The notes under the pieces: model-generated
The model's database searches: none
The model's input: only the letters and a program-made list of their open reading frames with translations
Told to the model about the DNA's origin: nothing
Shown here: in pieces, positions 8,967 through 18,596 of the stretch
Layout of the letters: each line of letters begins with the position of its first letter
Position numbering within the stretch: the first letter of the stretch is position 1
Translations under genes and position numbers: made by a program
Origin: Candidatus Poribacteria bacterium
GTDB taxonomy: Bacteria; Poribacteria; WGA-4E; WGA-3G
NCBI GenBank assembly: GCA_022394755.1
Contig: JAGFCA010000095.1
Span: forward strand, 1 to 64,000
DNA: 64,000 bases
Direction: 5' to 3'

Positions 8967-9020
8967 AATCAAAGTTAGTGTGAATAGTATTATCTGTATA
9001 CCACATATTGGGTATTTAAA

Positions 9021-9470
9021 ATGAGTTATCTCTTCAATAGAAAAAAGATTATCTTAATACCAATGATATGGTTGTTTATCTATTTTGCATTGATTCCTAT
9101 GCAGTTAACCAATTATGTACTTTGTATTGGGGATGATGGACACGTTAGTTTTGAATTTGCTGTAGATGGATCCTGCACAGAGATTCCAATCTATGAAACC
9201 GAACATACACACATATCAGATACCATGTGTAATGATATTAACGAGGAACATTGTGGTAAATGTGTTGATTTCCCTATATTCACATCACTGATTACAGAAC
9301 CGGTCATTGCACCGTACGATACAAACCATCCATCTCAGTTCACAATTTACACACTTGATTCAACTTCCTCTGTAAGAATCCATCCAATTATTTCGCAAAT
9401 AACTCTCTCTTCAATTCCACGAATTGATCCCACCTTAATTTCTTTACAAACAGTTACTCTCCTCATTTGA
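9021..9470 (+). CDS. Small exported Cys/His-rich protein preceding the efflux genes
   Basis: A 149-residue protein with an N-terminal basic region and a hydrophobic segment (about residues 8-33), followed by a short domain containing VLCIGDDGHVSFE and the metal-ligand-like run HTHISDTMCNDINEEHCGKC. Five cysteines and several histidines cluster between residues 34 and 83. The remainder is Ser/Thr/Ile-rich. Family membership is not certain, although small proteins with a 'CIG-DGHV' motif upstream of heavy-metal RND operons are familiar to me. Position directly before the TolC/adaptor/RND genes supports a periplasmic metal-binding role (inference). Confidence 0.55.
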   Translation: MSYLFNRKKIILIPMIWLFIYFALIPMQLTNYVLCIGDDGHVSFEFAVDGSCTEIPIYETEHTHISDTMCNDINEEHCGKCVDFPIFTSLITEPVIAPYDTNHPSQFTIYTLDSTSSVRIHPIISQITLSSIPRIDPTLISLQTVTLLI

Positions 9471-9685
9471 ATTCCTTATTGGAATTAATTCATCGACTTC
9501 TCCTTTCATTCTAATTATTTTATTTTCTTTTCTGTCAAGTAGGTTTCGTAATTGCTGAGTTTCCAGCAATGATTACGATTGATGTGAAATTATATCTTTG
9601 GGTTTACATCAGTAGCCTTCTAATAATTTAGATGTTAACAACGGAATTCATCTGTTGATATCACACTTGTGGGAGTATTGTATTT

Positions 9686-10936
9686 ATGACTAACACATTA
9701 TATATTGCCATCACTACTGTAGGATTTTACATTGTTCTATTGATTCCTTTGCATACCCTTGCTGATGCTGATATGAATAAAAATAATAATATCAGTTTAG
9801 ACTTTGCGATCAAGACGACAATTCAACAGAATTACACTCTTAAAACTATTAAAGAAAAAGTTAAAATCGCACATGAGGAACTTAGGAGTATTCCTTTACT
9901 TAGTAATCCAGAAGTAGATACTGAGTTTATAGGAGGACTTCACGGTGAACAGAATGTTGAAGTAACTAAATCTATTGAACTGGGCGGTCAAAGACGTCAC
10001 AGAAAACAGATTGCCATGATAAACCTTCAAATAGCAGAACATCAACTCACCCTGGAACGCCAAAGAATAATAAGATCAGTAAAATTGGCATTTTACCAAT
10101 TACTTTCGCTCCAAGAGAAGCTAAAGTTAGTAGAAGAAATGATTCAACACAATCAGCAAATTTATGAAATGGCTCAGTTTCGACATGAAGCAGGAGATAT
10201 ATCTATAACTCAAGTCGGTTTGGCAAATCTACAATTACAGTCTGCTAACAGAGAATTTACTACATTGAAGAATAAACAACAATTAGCACAGCTTGACCTG
10301 AATGGTCTAATGGGAACATCCTTGACCAATAGTCCAGTGGTGATAGGTAAACTGCAGTTAACATATTCACCTGATTACAAATTGGATACTTTAAAGTCTC
10401 AAGCATTTATACATCGAATTGAATTGAAATCTCTGAAATTACAAAAGCAATTAACTGAAAACGTACATAAACTTGCTAAGGCTGCGAATATTCCTGAATT
10501 AAGTATCGGTGGTATAGTTGAGCGGAATTCAGATGAGACAGGATTCGGTTTAAAATTGTCTTTGCCTTTACCGATTTTTGACAGGAATCGTACTGGAATA
10601 AACGTTTCAAAAGCTCAGATCAAGGCAGATGATGCTCAAATATCAGAATTGAGAACCAAGATTTCACGTGATGTGATATCAGCCTTCCTATCTTTGGATG
10701 CTGCTGAAAGAAATCTGAAGTTTTATGAGAATGACCTTCTAAAATTACTCAATGATAATCTAAATCTCACACGGTCAGCCTACGAGTTAGGGGAAACTGG
10801 ACTTTTGGAATTGATCTTTATACAGAATGAATATATAAAATCGAAAATGGACTATCTTGACACACTGTATACCTATCAAAAAGCATATTTAGACCTTGAG
10901 ATGGCGATTGGAACATCTCCCGAGTCAATACAGTGA
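9686..10936 (+). CDS. TolC-family outer-membrane efflux protein (CzcC-like)
   Basis: The 416-residue protein begins with a signal peptide (about residues 1-27) and contains the two long helical repeats of the TolC/OEP fold. Signature stretches include FAIKTTIQQNYTL, EVTKSIELGGQRRHR (typical of the CzcC subgroup), LSLPLPIFDRNRTGI and SAYELGETGLLELIFIQNEY. It would form the outer-membrane channel of the tripartite exporter encoded by the next two genes. A GGGAG lies about ten bases before the ATG. The adaptor gene begins 41 bases after its stop. Confidence 0.88.
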   Translation: MTNTLYIAITTVGFYIVLLIPLHTLADADMNKNNNISLDFAIKTTIQQNYTLKTIKEKVKIAHEELRSIPLLSNPEVDTEFIGGLHGEQNVEVTKSIELGGQRRHRKQIAMINLQIAEHQLTLERQRIIRSVKLAFYQLLSLQEKLKLVEEMIQHNQQIYEMAQFRHEAGDISITQVGLANLQLQSANREFTTLKNKQQLAQLDLNGLMGTSLTNSPVVIGKLQLTYSPDYKLDTLKSQAFIHRIELKSLKLQKQLTENVHKLAKAANIPELSIGGIVERNSDETGFGLKLSLPLPIFDRNRTGINVSKAQIKADDAQISELRTKISRDVISAFLSLDAAERNLKFYENDLLKLLNDNLNLTRSAYELGETGLLELIFIQNEYIKSKMDYLDTLYTYQKAYLDLEMAIGTSPESIQ

Positions 10937-10977
10937 ATAGTCTAAAAGGATTGACTACCTATTTAAGGAGGGAAACG

Positions 10978-12885
10978 ATGAAAAATACTTTGTCTGCAAG
11001 AACTATTATTCTGGCTTTTTTTATACTACTGGTTATTGGAATGTGTAAATCAAATGTATACTATAAATTAGCGTGGGGACAAGATAAAAATGATAAAAGT
11101 CATGTTGATGAGGAAAATATTCACATCGCTGATAAACACACTGTGACTCTTACTGATAAAGCAAAGGCAAACATTGGGTTGAAGATTGCAGAAGCAGATA
11201 TACGTACTATTGAAAAGGTGTTACAAATTACCGGTAACATCATACCACATCCTGCACAACAGGCGAATGTAACCCCAAGGATTGGTGGTATCGTTAAGAA
11301 GGTGAATTTCAATCTCGGAGACTCAGTAAATAAGGGTGATGTCCTAATTGAATTGGATAGTGTTGACTTAAAGTTAGCGGGGATAGACCTTGTGGAGGCT
11401 GTAAATCAACAAAAATCATTGAAATCCCAATTAGGACATTTGAAAGAGGTATTGGCAAAACAAATAAAGATGGAATTACAAACCCGGCAGATCGATTATT
11501 TTGAATCATTTGCTGAACAAAATGAATTGATGAATACCTTTGAAAGACAGAAAACTATCACAGTTGCTAAAACTATGTCTGCTTTAGAGCAGTTGAGAAT
11601 TGATTATGTTCAGGCTGATATTGAAATGAATTTACTTGGGAACTCTCTTGAGAGAATCATATCTCTTGCAGAAAAAAGGATCTCTGCTCATAAAGAACTG
11701 ATTGCCAAAAAGGCGGAATTTTCAAAAGCAAAGAAAGTAGTATCAGGGATAAAGAGACAATTCCAACTTCTTGGTGTTTCAAATCAGACATTGATAAAAA
11801 TACTTCAAGATGACGGCTCAACACCAATTCTTACTTTACTGCAATCTGATAAAATCTCAAAAAACATTAAGGCATCACCAGACCAGATAGATCCTTTAGA
11901 ACATGTCCTACAGTACATTACGTTAACGGAGGAGGTATCTGATTTTGTTCAGGCGGAATCTGCGTATAAGCTTGCATCAATTAAGGCTGAAGCCAATAAA
12001 CTAAGAGCAATTACTACTGGACTAACAATTGACCAATTAGATTCTGTAATTCGTACTGGCTCCACAATACTATTTACTGATTTAACGAATGATGAACTAA
12101 TTAATCTTTATGAACCATACCTGAAAAGCTCAGAAACTTTAGAAGCTTTACATACAACAGAAGAGAGTTATCGAAATAGTGAGATAATCTTAACTAAAGT
12201 AAGACAGCAATTGCGTGCATTTGGATTATCAGAAACTGAAATTGATCAGATTACAAAATCAGGACAAACAATTGAATTGTTCTCTGTAACTGCGCCAATG
12301 AGTGGAAAAATCATACAACAGGGTGTTTCTATTGGAGAAACTGTTGAGAAGAACGATTCATTATTCTCAATTTTAAATACATCAACAGTTTTAGTTGAAG
12401 GTGAAGCATATGAAACAAGTCTCACATTACTAAACGAGAAATGGCAAACCGGTAGTAATGTTCGGATTCGTGTTCCTGCATACCCTGAAAAGGTATTTAC
12501 AGGTAAGATATCACAAATCTCCTCGGTGGTTGATCCACAAAAAAGAACTGTTCATTTCTGGACTGAGGTTGTCAACCCTGAACAATTATTGAAACCTGGA
12601 ATGTTTGCTGATAAGTCTCTTGTAATTAATGAAATAGATGATGTATTAAGTGTTCCATTAGCTGCGATTCTTACAGAAGGTACAACAAGTTTTGTTTTTG
12701 TACAATCTGGTGATTCCTATGTAAAGCAGGAAGTAGAAACTGGTATAAGGGATGATAGATTTGTGGAAATAAAAGATGGACTATATGCTGGTGAACTTGT
12801 AGTTATACAAGGAACTCATCAATTGCAGAGAGCAACCACTGGTACGTCTGAAGTAGTTGATCCTCATGCGGGACATTCCCATTAA
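10978..12885 (+). CDS. Periplasmic adaptor (membrane-fusion protein), CzcB/CusB-like, unusually long
   Basis: This 635-residue adaptor links the RND pump to the TolC-like channel. The start at 10978 is chosen because AAGGAGG lies six bases upstream. An N-terminal hydrophobic segment (about residues 8-25) anchors or exports it. The split biotinyl-lipoyl domain is visible as VTPRIGGIVKKVNFNLGDSV (about 96-115) and VTAPMSGKIIQQGVSIGETV (about 440-459). More than 300 residues between them are predicted helical hairpin, much longer than in typical adaptors. Beta-barrel and membrane-proximal domains follow. The C-terminus ends DPHAGHSH, a possible metal-binding tail. Confidence 0.85.
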   Translation: MKNTLSARTIILAFFILLVIGMCKSNVYYKLAWGQDKNDKSHVDEENIHIADKHTVTLTDKAKANIGLKIAEADIRTIEKVLQITGNIIPHPAQQANVTPRIGGIVKKVNFNLGDSVNKGDVLIELDSVDLKLAGIDLVEAVNQQKSLKSQLGHLKEVLAKQIKMELQTRQIDYFESFAEQNELMNTFERQKTITVAKTMSALEQLRIDYVQADIEMNLLGNSLERIISLAEKRISAHKELIAKKAEFSKAKKVVSGIKRQFQLLGVSNQTLIKILQDDGSTPILTLLQSDKISKNIKASPDQIDPLEHVLQYITLTEEVSDFVQAESAYKLASIKAEANKLRAITTGLTIDQLDSVIRTGSTILFTDLTNDELINLYEPYLKSSETLEALHTTEESYRNSEIILTKVRQQLRAFGLSETEIDQITKSGQTIELFSVTAPMSGKIIQQGVSIGETVEKNDSLFSILNTSTVLVEGEAYETSLTLLNEKWQTGSNVRIRVPAYPEKVFTGKISQISSVVDPQKRTVHFWTEVVNPEQLLKPGMFADKSLVINEIDDVLSVPLAAILTEGTTSFVFVQSGDSYVKQEVETGIRDDRFVEIKDGLYAGELVVIQGTHQLQRATTGTSEVVDPHAGHSH

Positions 12886-13092
12886 TAGAATCTTAATAGG
12901 ACAATTTATTATTATAACGTGAGAATGAAAATCAGAATTTCTTATTTCGGAGCGGTTAGAATTCCTCCGATCATGTATTCTGGTGTTATATACTTATAAA
13001 GTGAACTTTTAATTGTCTATTATCAAACTCACATTTTTATACTGACCCCAATGCAACTTACCTAATTAGGTTTCATCCTATAGGAGAATAAA
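12886..13092. other. Short intergenic spacer with a dyad
   Basis: Between the adaptor and pump genes lie 207 non-coding bases. TCGGAG (12947-12952) pairs with CTCCGA (12965-12970); the dyad contains a core similar to the repeat at 8803-8825. It may act as a weak terminator or processing hairpin inside the operon. Confidence 0.35.
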
Positions 13093-16000
13093 ATGTGGTC
13101 TAAAATCACTGAAGTATCACTTAGAAATCGGCTTCTTGTAATCTGTGGGATTATTGCAGCTGGAATACTTGGGTTTAGGATGTTTCAGAATGCACCAATT
13201 GATGTGTATCCTGACATCAATCCTCCTCGGATAACAGTTCTGACAGAGGCACATGGGTGGTCACCCGAAGAGATGGAGACTCTGGTAACCCTACCAATTG
13301 AAAGTTCCGTTAATGGTGCTCCTGATGTTACTCGTGTTCGTTCATCATCAGCAATTGGTTTATCACTTGTTTTTGTTGAATTTGAATGGGGCATGGATAT
13401 TTTTCTTGCACGTCAGATGGTTTCTGAACGTCTTCAACTTGTCGGATCGAATTTACCTGAAGGAGTGGATGCCCCAATTATCTTACCTACATCATCGCTG
13501 TTAGGTGAAATTATGGAGTATGTATTGATTGATGAAACGGAGGAAAAGATGGATCCGATGAAGATGCGTGATATTGCAGATTGGGTTATCCGTTTCAGGT
13601 TGCAATCTCAAGGAGGCATCGCCAATGTAATCAACATTGGCGGTTATGTAAAGAAATTTCAAGTCTTTGTGAATCCTGAAAGATTAGTCAGCTACGGTAT
13701 ATCCCTTGAAGATGTAGTTCATGCGTTATCTAAAAGTAACGAAAATGCTGCTGGCGGTTTTTTAATTCGAAATACGCAGGAATTAATGATCCGAGGATTA
13801 GGAAGGATTTCATCTGTTGCAGATATAGAGAATGTCGTCATAGATGTAAGGGAGCATAATACACCAGTATTAGTAAAGGATATTGCGAGAGTTAAGATTG
13901 GATCATTACCCGAAATTCGTCGTGGTGCTGGGAGTCGTAATGGAGTGGAAACTGTCTTAGGTAAAGTTATCAAACAACCTGGTGAAAATACACTTACATT
14001 GAGTGATAGAGTTACAACTGAATTAGAGAATCTTGAAAAAACCTTACCTGACGGTGTAAAAATAGAAGTTGAATATGCACAAGCAAACCTTATTAGACGC
14101 GCTGTTGATACAGTCAAAGATGCATTACAAGAAGGTGCTATTCTCGTTGTCATTGTTCTGGTTATATTTCTGTTTAACATTCGCACAGCCCTAATAACTT
14201 TAACTGCCATTCCGTTGTCATTGATAATAACAATTGTTGTTTTACTTTCGCAAGGTGGAACACTCAATATTATGACACTTGCAGGATTAGCAATTGCAGT
14301 TGGAATGGTTGTGGACGATGCAATCGTATATGTAGAGAACATATTTCGACGACTACAAGAATATTTCCACCTTCGAGAACTGGGTAATGAGACGAATGAA
14401 ACACCAACACAGGTGGTGACTCGTGCAAGTGATGAAATGCGTGTGTCTATAGTATTTGCCACACTGATAATCATACTGGTATTCTTACCACTCTTTAGTC
14501 TTAGTGGCTTAGAAGGTAGGATGTTCCGCCCACTCGGTTGGGCAGTAGTAATCTCAATGGCAGCATCATTACTTGTCGCCTTAACAGTTGTGCCAGTATT
14601 AAGTGATCTATTACTTGGACGCGTCAGAGATATTCCATTACATGAAGCTGTTGCATCTAAACGTAGAGGGTTCAGTAGACTGACAAATGTACTACGTACC
14701 CTTGTAGTTTGGTGGAGATTGTTCATTATCAGATTAGCACCAAAAACGGATGTTGAATCTGCCTTGACTCTGCAGCCTGTAGTGATGTGGATCAAACGGT
14801 GTTATCAACCAATTCTTTCATTAGCAATACGTATCCGTTGGGTTATAGTAGCGATTGCCTTGTTATTGGTGATTGTCACTATTAGTTCAATTCCTCGTTT
14901 AGGTCGTGAATTTTTACCAGTTATGGATGAGGCAACTTTCACAATTAGTGTTTTTTCTCCTCCAGGAACATCTTTAGGTGAATCAACACGAATTGGACGC
15001 GAGATGGAAAGAGGATTGTTAGAGATTGATGAGGTTACGAGTGTTAGTAGTCGAACAGGCAGAGCAGAAGCAGATGAACATGCACACGATGTAAATACAC
15101 ATGAAATTGTCGTGAATTTTATTCCACCTGATGAACGTGAAAAAACACGTGAGGAGCTTCTTACCGAAGTACGTGATTTGCTTTCGCCAGAGAACTTTCC
15201 AGGTGTTCAAGTTTCGGTTGGTCAACCTATTCAACATCGTCTTGACTATCTTCTGTCAGGTGTGAGTGCACAAGTTGCATTAAAACTATTTGGACCTGAC
15301 CTTGATATACTAAGACAAAAAGCTGAAGAAATAAAAGCAGCTATGTCACATGTAGATGGTGTTGTAGATTTACAGGTTGAACAACAGGTCCAAGTTGAAC
15401 AACTTCAAATACAGGTAAAGAGATATGAAGCTGCTCGTTATGGGTTAAGTGTCCAAGACATAACACATTTTGCAGAAGGTGCATTTAAAGGTGAAACAAT
15501 CAGTCAAGTGATTCAAGGACAAAGACAATATGATCTTGTTGTTCGAATAGATCCAATATTGGTGAATACAGTGGAATCATTCGGAAATTTAAAAACACAA
15601 ACACCTTCCGGTGCATTTATCCCTTTGAAACAGGTTGCAGATATTAGTTTTGGTTATGGACCAAATACAATCAATAGAGAGAATGTTTCACGTCGTATAG
15701 TTATACAGTGTAATGTACAAGATCGTGACCTTGGTAATTTCATTGCTGAAGTCAAAACGGAAATAGATTCACATGTTGATATTCCTAAAGAATATTTTCT
15801 AACCTATGGTGGCCAATTTGAAAGTCAACAACGGGCACAAAGGCGAATTTTAATTCAGACAGGTTTCGTATTTGTTGGTATAAGTATATTATTATACCTT
15901 GCTATGGGGTCAATTCGACTCTCATTGTTAGTACTGTTAAACCTACCCTTAGCATTAATCGGGGGTGTTGTGAGTGTGTTCCTTACTGGTGGGGTGTTGA

Positions 16001-16338
16001 GTATACCATCAATGGTAGGTTTTATATTGTTATTCGGTATTGCTGTTCGGAACGGGATAATATTGGTTTCACACATAAATACACTACGTGCAGAAGGAAT
16101 ACCTCTATATGATGCTGTTATGAAAGGGGCATCTGAGAGAATTAGTCCAGTGTTAATGACAGCCTTAACTACAGGACTTGGTATGCTCCCACTTGCTCTG
16201 GCACACGGTTCAGGGGCAGAGTTACAAAAACCACTGGCAATCGTCATTAGTGGTGGTATGATTACTGCAACCTTATTAACTCTAATTGTGTTACCCGTAT
16301 TATATTATCTTGTAGAAAAACGAAACTCTGACATATAA
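13093..16338 (+). CDS. RND-superfamily efflux pump, CusA/CzcA-like
   Basis: The 1081-residue product has the architecture of an RND inner-membrane pump: a first transmembrane helix at about residues 12-28, two large periplasmic loops, and helix bundles at about 345-500 and 880-1070. It begins with NRLLVICGIIAAGILGFRMF and contains PIDVYPDINPPRITVLTEA, close to the CzcA family. The proton-relay helix reads GMVVDDAIVYVEN, with the Asp-Asp pair of AcrB-like pumps rather than the DFG-Asp pattern of classical CzcA. Substrate is thus uncertain: metal by context, drug by relay. An AGGAG ribosome-binding site precedes the ATG. Confidence 0.87.
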   Translation: MWSKITEVSLRNRLLVICGIIAAGILGFRMFQNAPIDVYPDINPPRITVLTEAHGWSPEEMETLVTLPIESSVNGAPDVTRVRSSSAIGLSLVFVEFEWGMDIFLARQMVSERLQLVGSNLPEGVDAPIILPTSSLLGEIMEYVLIDETEEKMDPMKMRDIADWVIRFRLQSQGGIANVINIGGYVKKFQVFVNPERLVSYGISLEDVVHALSKSNENAAGGFLIRNTQELMIRGLGRISSVADIENVVIDVREHNTPVLVKDIARVKIGSLPEIRRGAGSRNGVETVLGKVIKQPGENTLTLSDRVTTELENLEKTLPDGVKIEVEYAQANLIRRAVDTVKDALQEGAILVVIVLVIFLFNIRTALITLTAIPLSLIITIVVLLSQGGTLNIMTLAGLAIAVGMVVDDAIVYVENIFRRLQEYFHLRELGNETNETPTQVVTRASDEMRVSIVFATLIIILVFLPLFSLSGLEGRMFRPLGWAVVISMAASLLVALTVVPVLSDLLLGRVRDIPLHEAVASKRRGFSRLTNVLRTLVVWWRLFIIRLAPKTDVESALTLQPVVMWIKRCYQPILSLAIRIRWVIVAIALLLVIVTISSIPRLGREFLPVMDEATFTISVFSPPGTSLGESTRIGREMERGLLEIDEVTSVSSRTGRAEADEHAHDVNTHEIVVNFIPPDEREKTREELLTEVRDLLSPENFPGVQVSVGQPIQHRLDYLLSGVSAQVALKLFGPDLDILRQKAEEIKAAMSHVDGVVDLQVEQQVQVEQLQIQVKRYEAARYGLSVQDITHFAEGAFKGETISQVIQGQRQYDLVVRIDPILVNTVESFGNLKTQTPSGAFIPLKQVADISFGYGPNTINRENVSRRIVIQCNVQDRDLGNFIAEVKTEIDSHVDIPKEYFLTYGGQFESQQRAQRRILIQTGFVFVGISILLYLAMGSIRLSLLVLLNLPLALIGGVVSVFLTGGVLSIPSMVGFILLFGIAVRNGIILVSHINTLRAEGIPLYDAVMKGASERISPVLMTALTTGLGMLPLALAHGSGAELQKPLAIVISGGMITATLLTLIVLPVLYYLVEKRNSDI

Positions 16339-16443
16339 GAATCTTGTCAACTCAACAATTAGTTGTGACGTTATAATTGATTAGGAATGACTTAAAGAAT
16401 TAAATCAACTAACCAAGATCTTACGCAATCAATGCGTTTCACT

Positions 16444-16472
16444 TTGCATCTATTCTGATTTTAGTATATAAT
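16444..16472 (+). promoter_or_regulatory. Sigma-70 promoter for the exported unknown gene
   Basis: TTGCAT (16444-16449) and TATAAT (16467-16472) are 17 bases apart, ending 41 bases before the ATG at 16514. The downstream gene is therefore probably independent of the efflux operon. Confidence 0.6.
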
Positions 16473-16513
16473 TGAGCTAATTAATGAGAGAAATCCAAGT
16501 GAGGTAAATAAGA

Positions 16514-17287
16514 ATGAAACATCTAACTTTTAAAAGAATCAGTTACATTACTATATTTGTTTTCCTTATCTGTGGTATAAGTACATTAGGTGTTGCACAG
16601 GTACAATCTTTAAAAATAGAAATTTCAGATGTTATTAGTCATGCTGATGAAATAAAACTCCGTCACTTACTATCCCCATGGGTTGATGGTAAAGATATTA
16701 AATTTAGCACCCCAGTGGATAAGAATGGTAGAAAGAGATATTTTACAACTGTTGTTGAATTAAAACCACGCCAAGGTGTATCACAGTACAGTGAATCCCA
16801 TACATTCGATATCTATGATATTATGCGACAGTTACAAGATTCACGGTATAGGGGACGTCATGGTGTTGGACAGGTTAGATTATTACGTACTGATGCGACT
16901 GTTCGTGGGAACATGTTTGCTTATCATGGATTTACACGTAGTAGTATTCAAACTATTCCTGCTTGGGCTCGATGGAGACCTCATACATCCGAGATTCATC
17001 ATGCATTGCACATCGGTGATGGACAAGATATGGTATTTAAGCAAACACCAGAATTTGATCAATTGAGACTTGACGCAGGTGGCAATAATAAAGAGGTAGA
17101 AATTGAAGGTAAGATTGTTGGGTTTGATGGAGTATATCCTATTATGAGTATTAAAAAATATAATTTTGGGTATCGTGTCAATCAGAAGAAAACACAAAAT
17201 CAGACTCCAACCAATGCCTCAAGTGAAGGTGAAAAACCTCAACAGGAACAACAACAACCCAAGTACGATTACATTGAGAATCGTTAG
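16514..17287 (+). CDS. Exported protein of unknown function
   Basis: The 257-residue product has a signal peptide (about residues 1-28, ending GVAQ). The mature part starts with VQSLKIEISDVISHADEIKL, which superficially looks like a small ferredoxin-like beta-alpha-beta unit. A central segment with many Arg/His residues (RYRGRHGVGQVRLLRTDATV) and a beta-rich region follow. The C-terminal tail is Gln/Asn/Pro-rich and low-complexity. I do not recognise the family. A GAGG ribosome-binding site and its own promoter precede it. The position after the RND gene may be coincidental. Confidence 0.6.
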   Translation: MKHLTFKRISYITIFVFLICGISTLGVAQVQSLKIEISDVISHADEIKLRHLLSPWVDGKDIKFSTPVDKNGRKRYFTTVVELKPRQGVSQYSESHTFDIYDIMRQLQDSRYRGRHGVGQVRLLRTDATVRGNMFAYHGFTRSSIQTIPAWARWRPHTSEIHHALHIGDGQDMVFKQTPEFDQLRLDAGGNNKEVEIEGKIVGFDGVYPIMSIKKYNFGYRVNQKKTQNQTPTNASSEGEKPQQEQQQPKYDYIENR

Positions 17288-17291
17288 ACTC

Positions 17292-17350
17292 AGCTTATTC
17301 CGTGGGTGCAATTTATGTACTCACGGAAACTGTTTATCATAGAATAAGCT
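17292..17350. terminator. Convergent-gene hairpins
   Basis: Two mutually exclusive hairpins are possible: TTCCGTGGGT (17298-17307) with ACTCACGGAA (17319-17328), including one G-U pair, and an outer AGCTTATTC (17292-17300) with GAATAAGCT (17342-17350). The stop codon of thrC lies inside the outer arm. Neither is followed by a clear T-run. Confidence 0.4.
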
Positions 17351-18500
17351 ATGACTGAAATCCTCCTGTATTAAATAGGACGATTTTTTCTGATCGGTTT
17401 ATTATACCAATTGTCAGTAAGTGCTGTAATGCTGCAATAGTCGCTGCACCTTCAGGACAGGTTAACAAACCTTCACATGTAGGTAATATTTTCATAGCAT
17501 TGACAATTTCTTCATCTGATACGCTAATTGCAGCACCCTTACTTTTCCGAATTGCATCCAGAATGAGGAAATCTCCAATAGCTTGAGGGACACGTAGTCC
17601 ACTTGCCAGAGTCTTTGCCTCCTGCCACGGTTCAGCATGTGTTTTCCCCTCTTTCCATGCTTTGACAATCGGAGCACATCCAGCAGATTGTACCGAGATA
17701 AATCTCGGTCTTTTCTTATTAATCCACCCGATAGTCTCTAATTCTTCAAATCCTTTCCACATACCTACAATTCCAGTTCCGCCACCCGTAGGATATATAA
17801 TAACATCAGGGAGTTCCCATCCACACTGTTCTGCCAGTTCAAATCCCATTGTCTTTTTTCCTTCTACACGATAGGGTTCTTTCAATGTAGATACATCAAA
17901 CCACCTTTCATCTGCTTTTCGATCAGCAACTATCTTACCGGCATCTGTAATTAGCCCGTCAATAAGTGTGACGTTTGCTCCTGCAAGTTCACATGTTTTT
18001 TGATTAAAGATGGGTGTATCCTTTGGCATAAAGATGTATGCTGGAATCCCTGCCTTTGCAGCATATACTGACAAAGCGGTCGCAGCATTTCCAGCGGATG
18101 GTATTGCTAATTTATCAATGTCAAGAGATTTTGCCTTTGATACTGCCATAGCTAATCCACGAGCTTTAAAACTTCCTGTCGGTAAGCGTGATTCGTCTTT
18201 TACCCATAAATTATCTAATCCTATATGATCACCGAGTCGTTTGGTAGGAATTAATGGAGTTACAGACTCTCCGAGCGATACAACGTCATCTTCATTCTGT
18301 ATTGGGAGTAGTTCCCTATATCGCCATAAAGAATAAGGTCTTGTATGAAGATCTTCTGGTTTCCACTTATTGACAAGTTGTTCAAGGGCATAACGGGCAA
18401 ACAGTGGTTTTCCACACTCATTACACACGTTGTGTGGTTCTGTATGAGGGTAAGTTGCATTACAATTGCTACATTCAAGGTGTTGGATATAACTTTTCAT
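17349..18500 (-). CDS. thrC: Threonine synthase, PLP-dependent
   Basis: This enzyme converts O-phosphohomoserine to threonine. The protein (383 residues from the ATG at 18500) has an N-terminal zinc-knuckle-like pair, CSNC and CNEC. The PLP lysine lies in LPTGSFKARG, and a phosphate loop GGGTGIVG follows. The C-terminal EGAATIAAL and LFNTGG blocks are typical of fold-type II threonine synthases. An earlier in-frame TTG at 18512 is possible. It follows the carbamoyltransferase gene with a 96-base gap. Related fold-II enzymes such as cysteate synthase cannot be excluded by eye. Confidence 0.85.
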   Translation of the reverse strand: MKSYIQHLECSNCNATYPHTEPHNVCNECGKPLFARYALEQLVNKWKPEDLHTRPYSLWRYRELLPIQNEDDVVSLGESVTPLIPTKRLGDHIGLDNLWVKDESRLPTGSFKARGLAMAVSKAKSLDIDKLAIPSAGNAATALSVYAAKAGIPAYIFMPKDTPIFNQKTCELAGANVTLIDGLITDAGKIVADRKADERWFDVSTLKEPYRVEGKKTMGFELAEQCGWELPDVIIYPTGGGTGIVGMWKGFEELETIGWINKKRPRFISVQSAGCAPIVKAWKEGKTHAEPWQEAKTLASGLRVPQAIGDFLILDAIRKSKGAAISVSDEEIVNAMKILPTCEGLLTCPEGAATIAALQHLLTIGIINRSEKIVLFNTGGFQS

Positions 18501-18596
18501 ATAGTATCCCAATTATCATGCCAACAGGGACGAACTGTATGTTTCTGTTGATTCATAAATAAATATATTTGAAGGGAGAATTAATTCTTGAATTGT

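Larger units (their letters stand above)
8265..9020. other. Intergenic region with dyad repeats and tandem promoters
   Basis: No convincing gene lies in these 756 bases. Seen here are a pair of 20-base direct repeats (8366-8410), a near-palindromic repeat (8803-8825) and two overlapping promoter candidates for the metal-efflux locus (8902-8966). A 111-codon minus-strand open frame at 8533-8868 has no ribosome-binding site or protein-like composition and is not called. Confidence 0.5.

Noticed and set aside
13719..14795. 358-codon minus-strand open frame
   Set aside because: It lies entirely antisense to the conserved RND pump gene; its composition is what the reverse of that coding sequence would give.
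8902..17287. Heavy-metal regulator gene (MerR, ArsR or two-component) for the efflux locus
   Set aside because: None of the adjacent frames resembles such a regulator; only an inverted repeat at the promoter hints at one.
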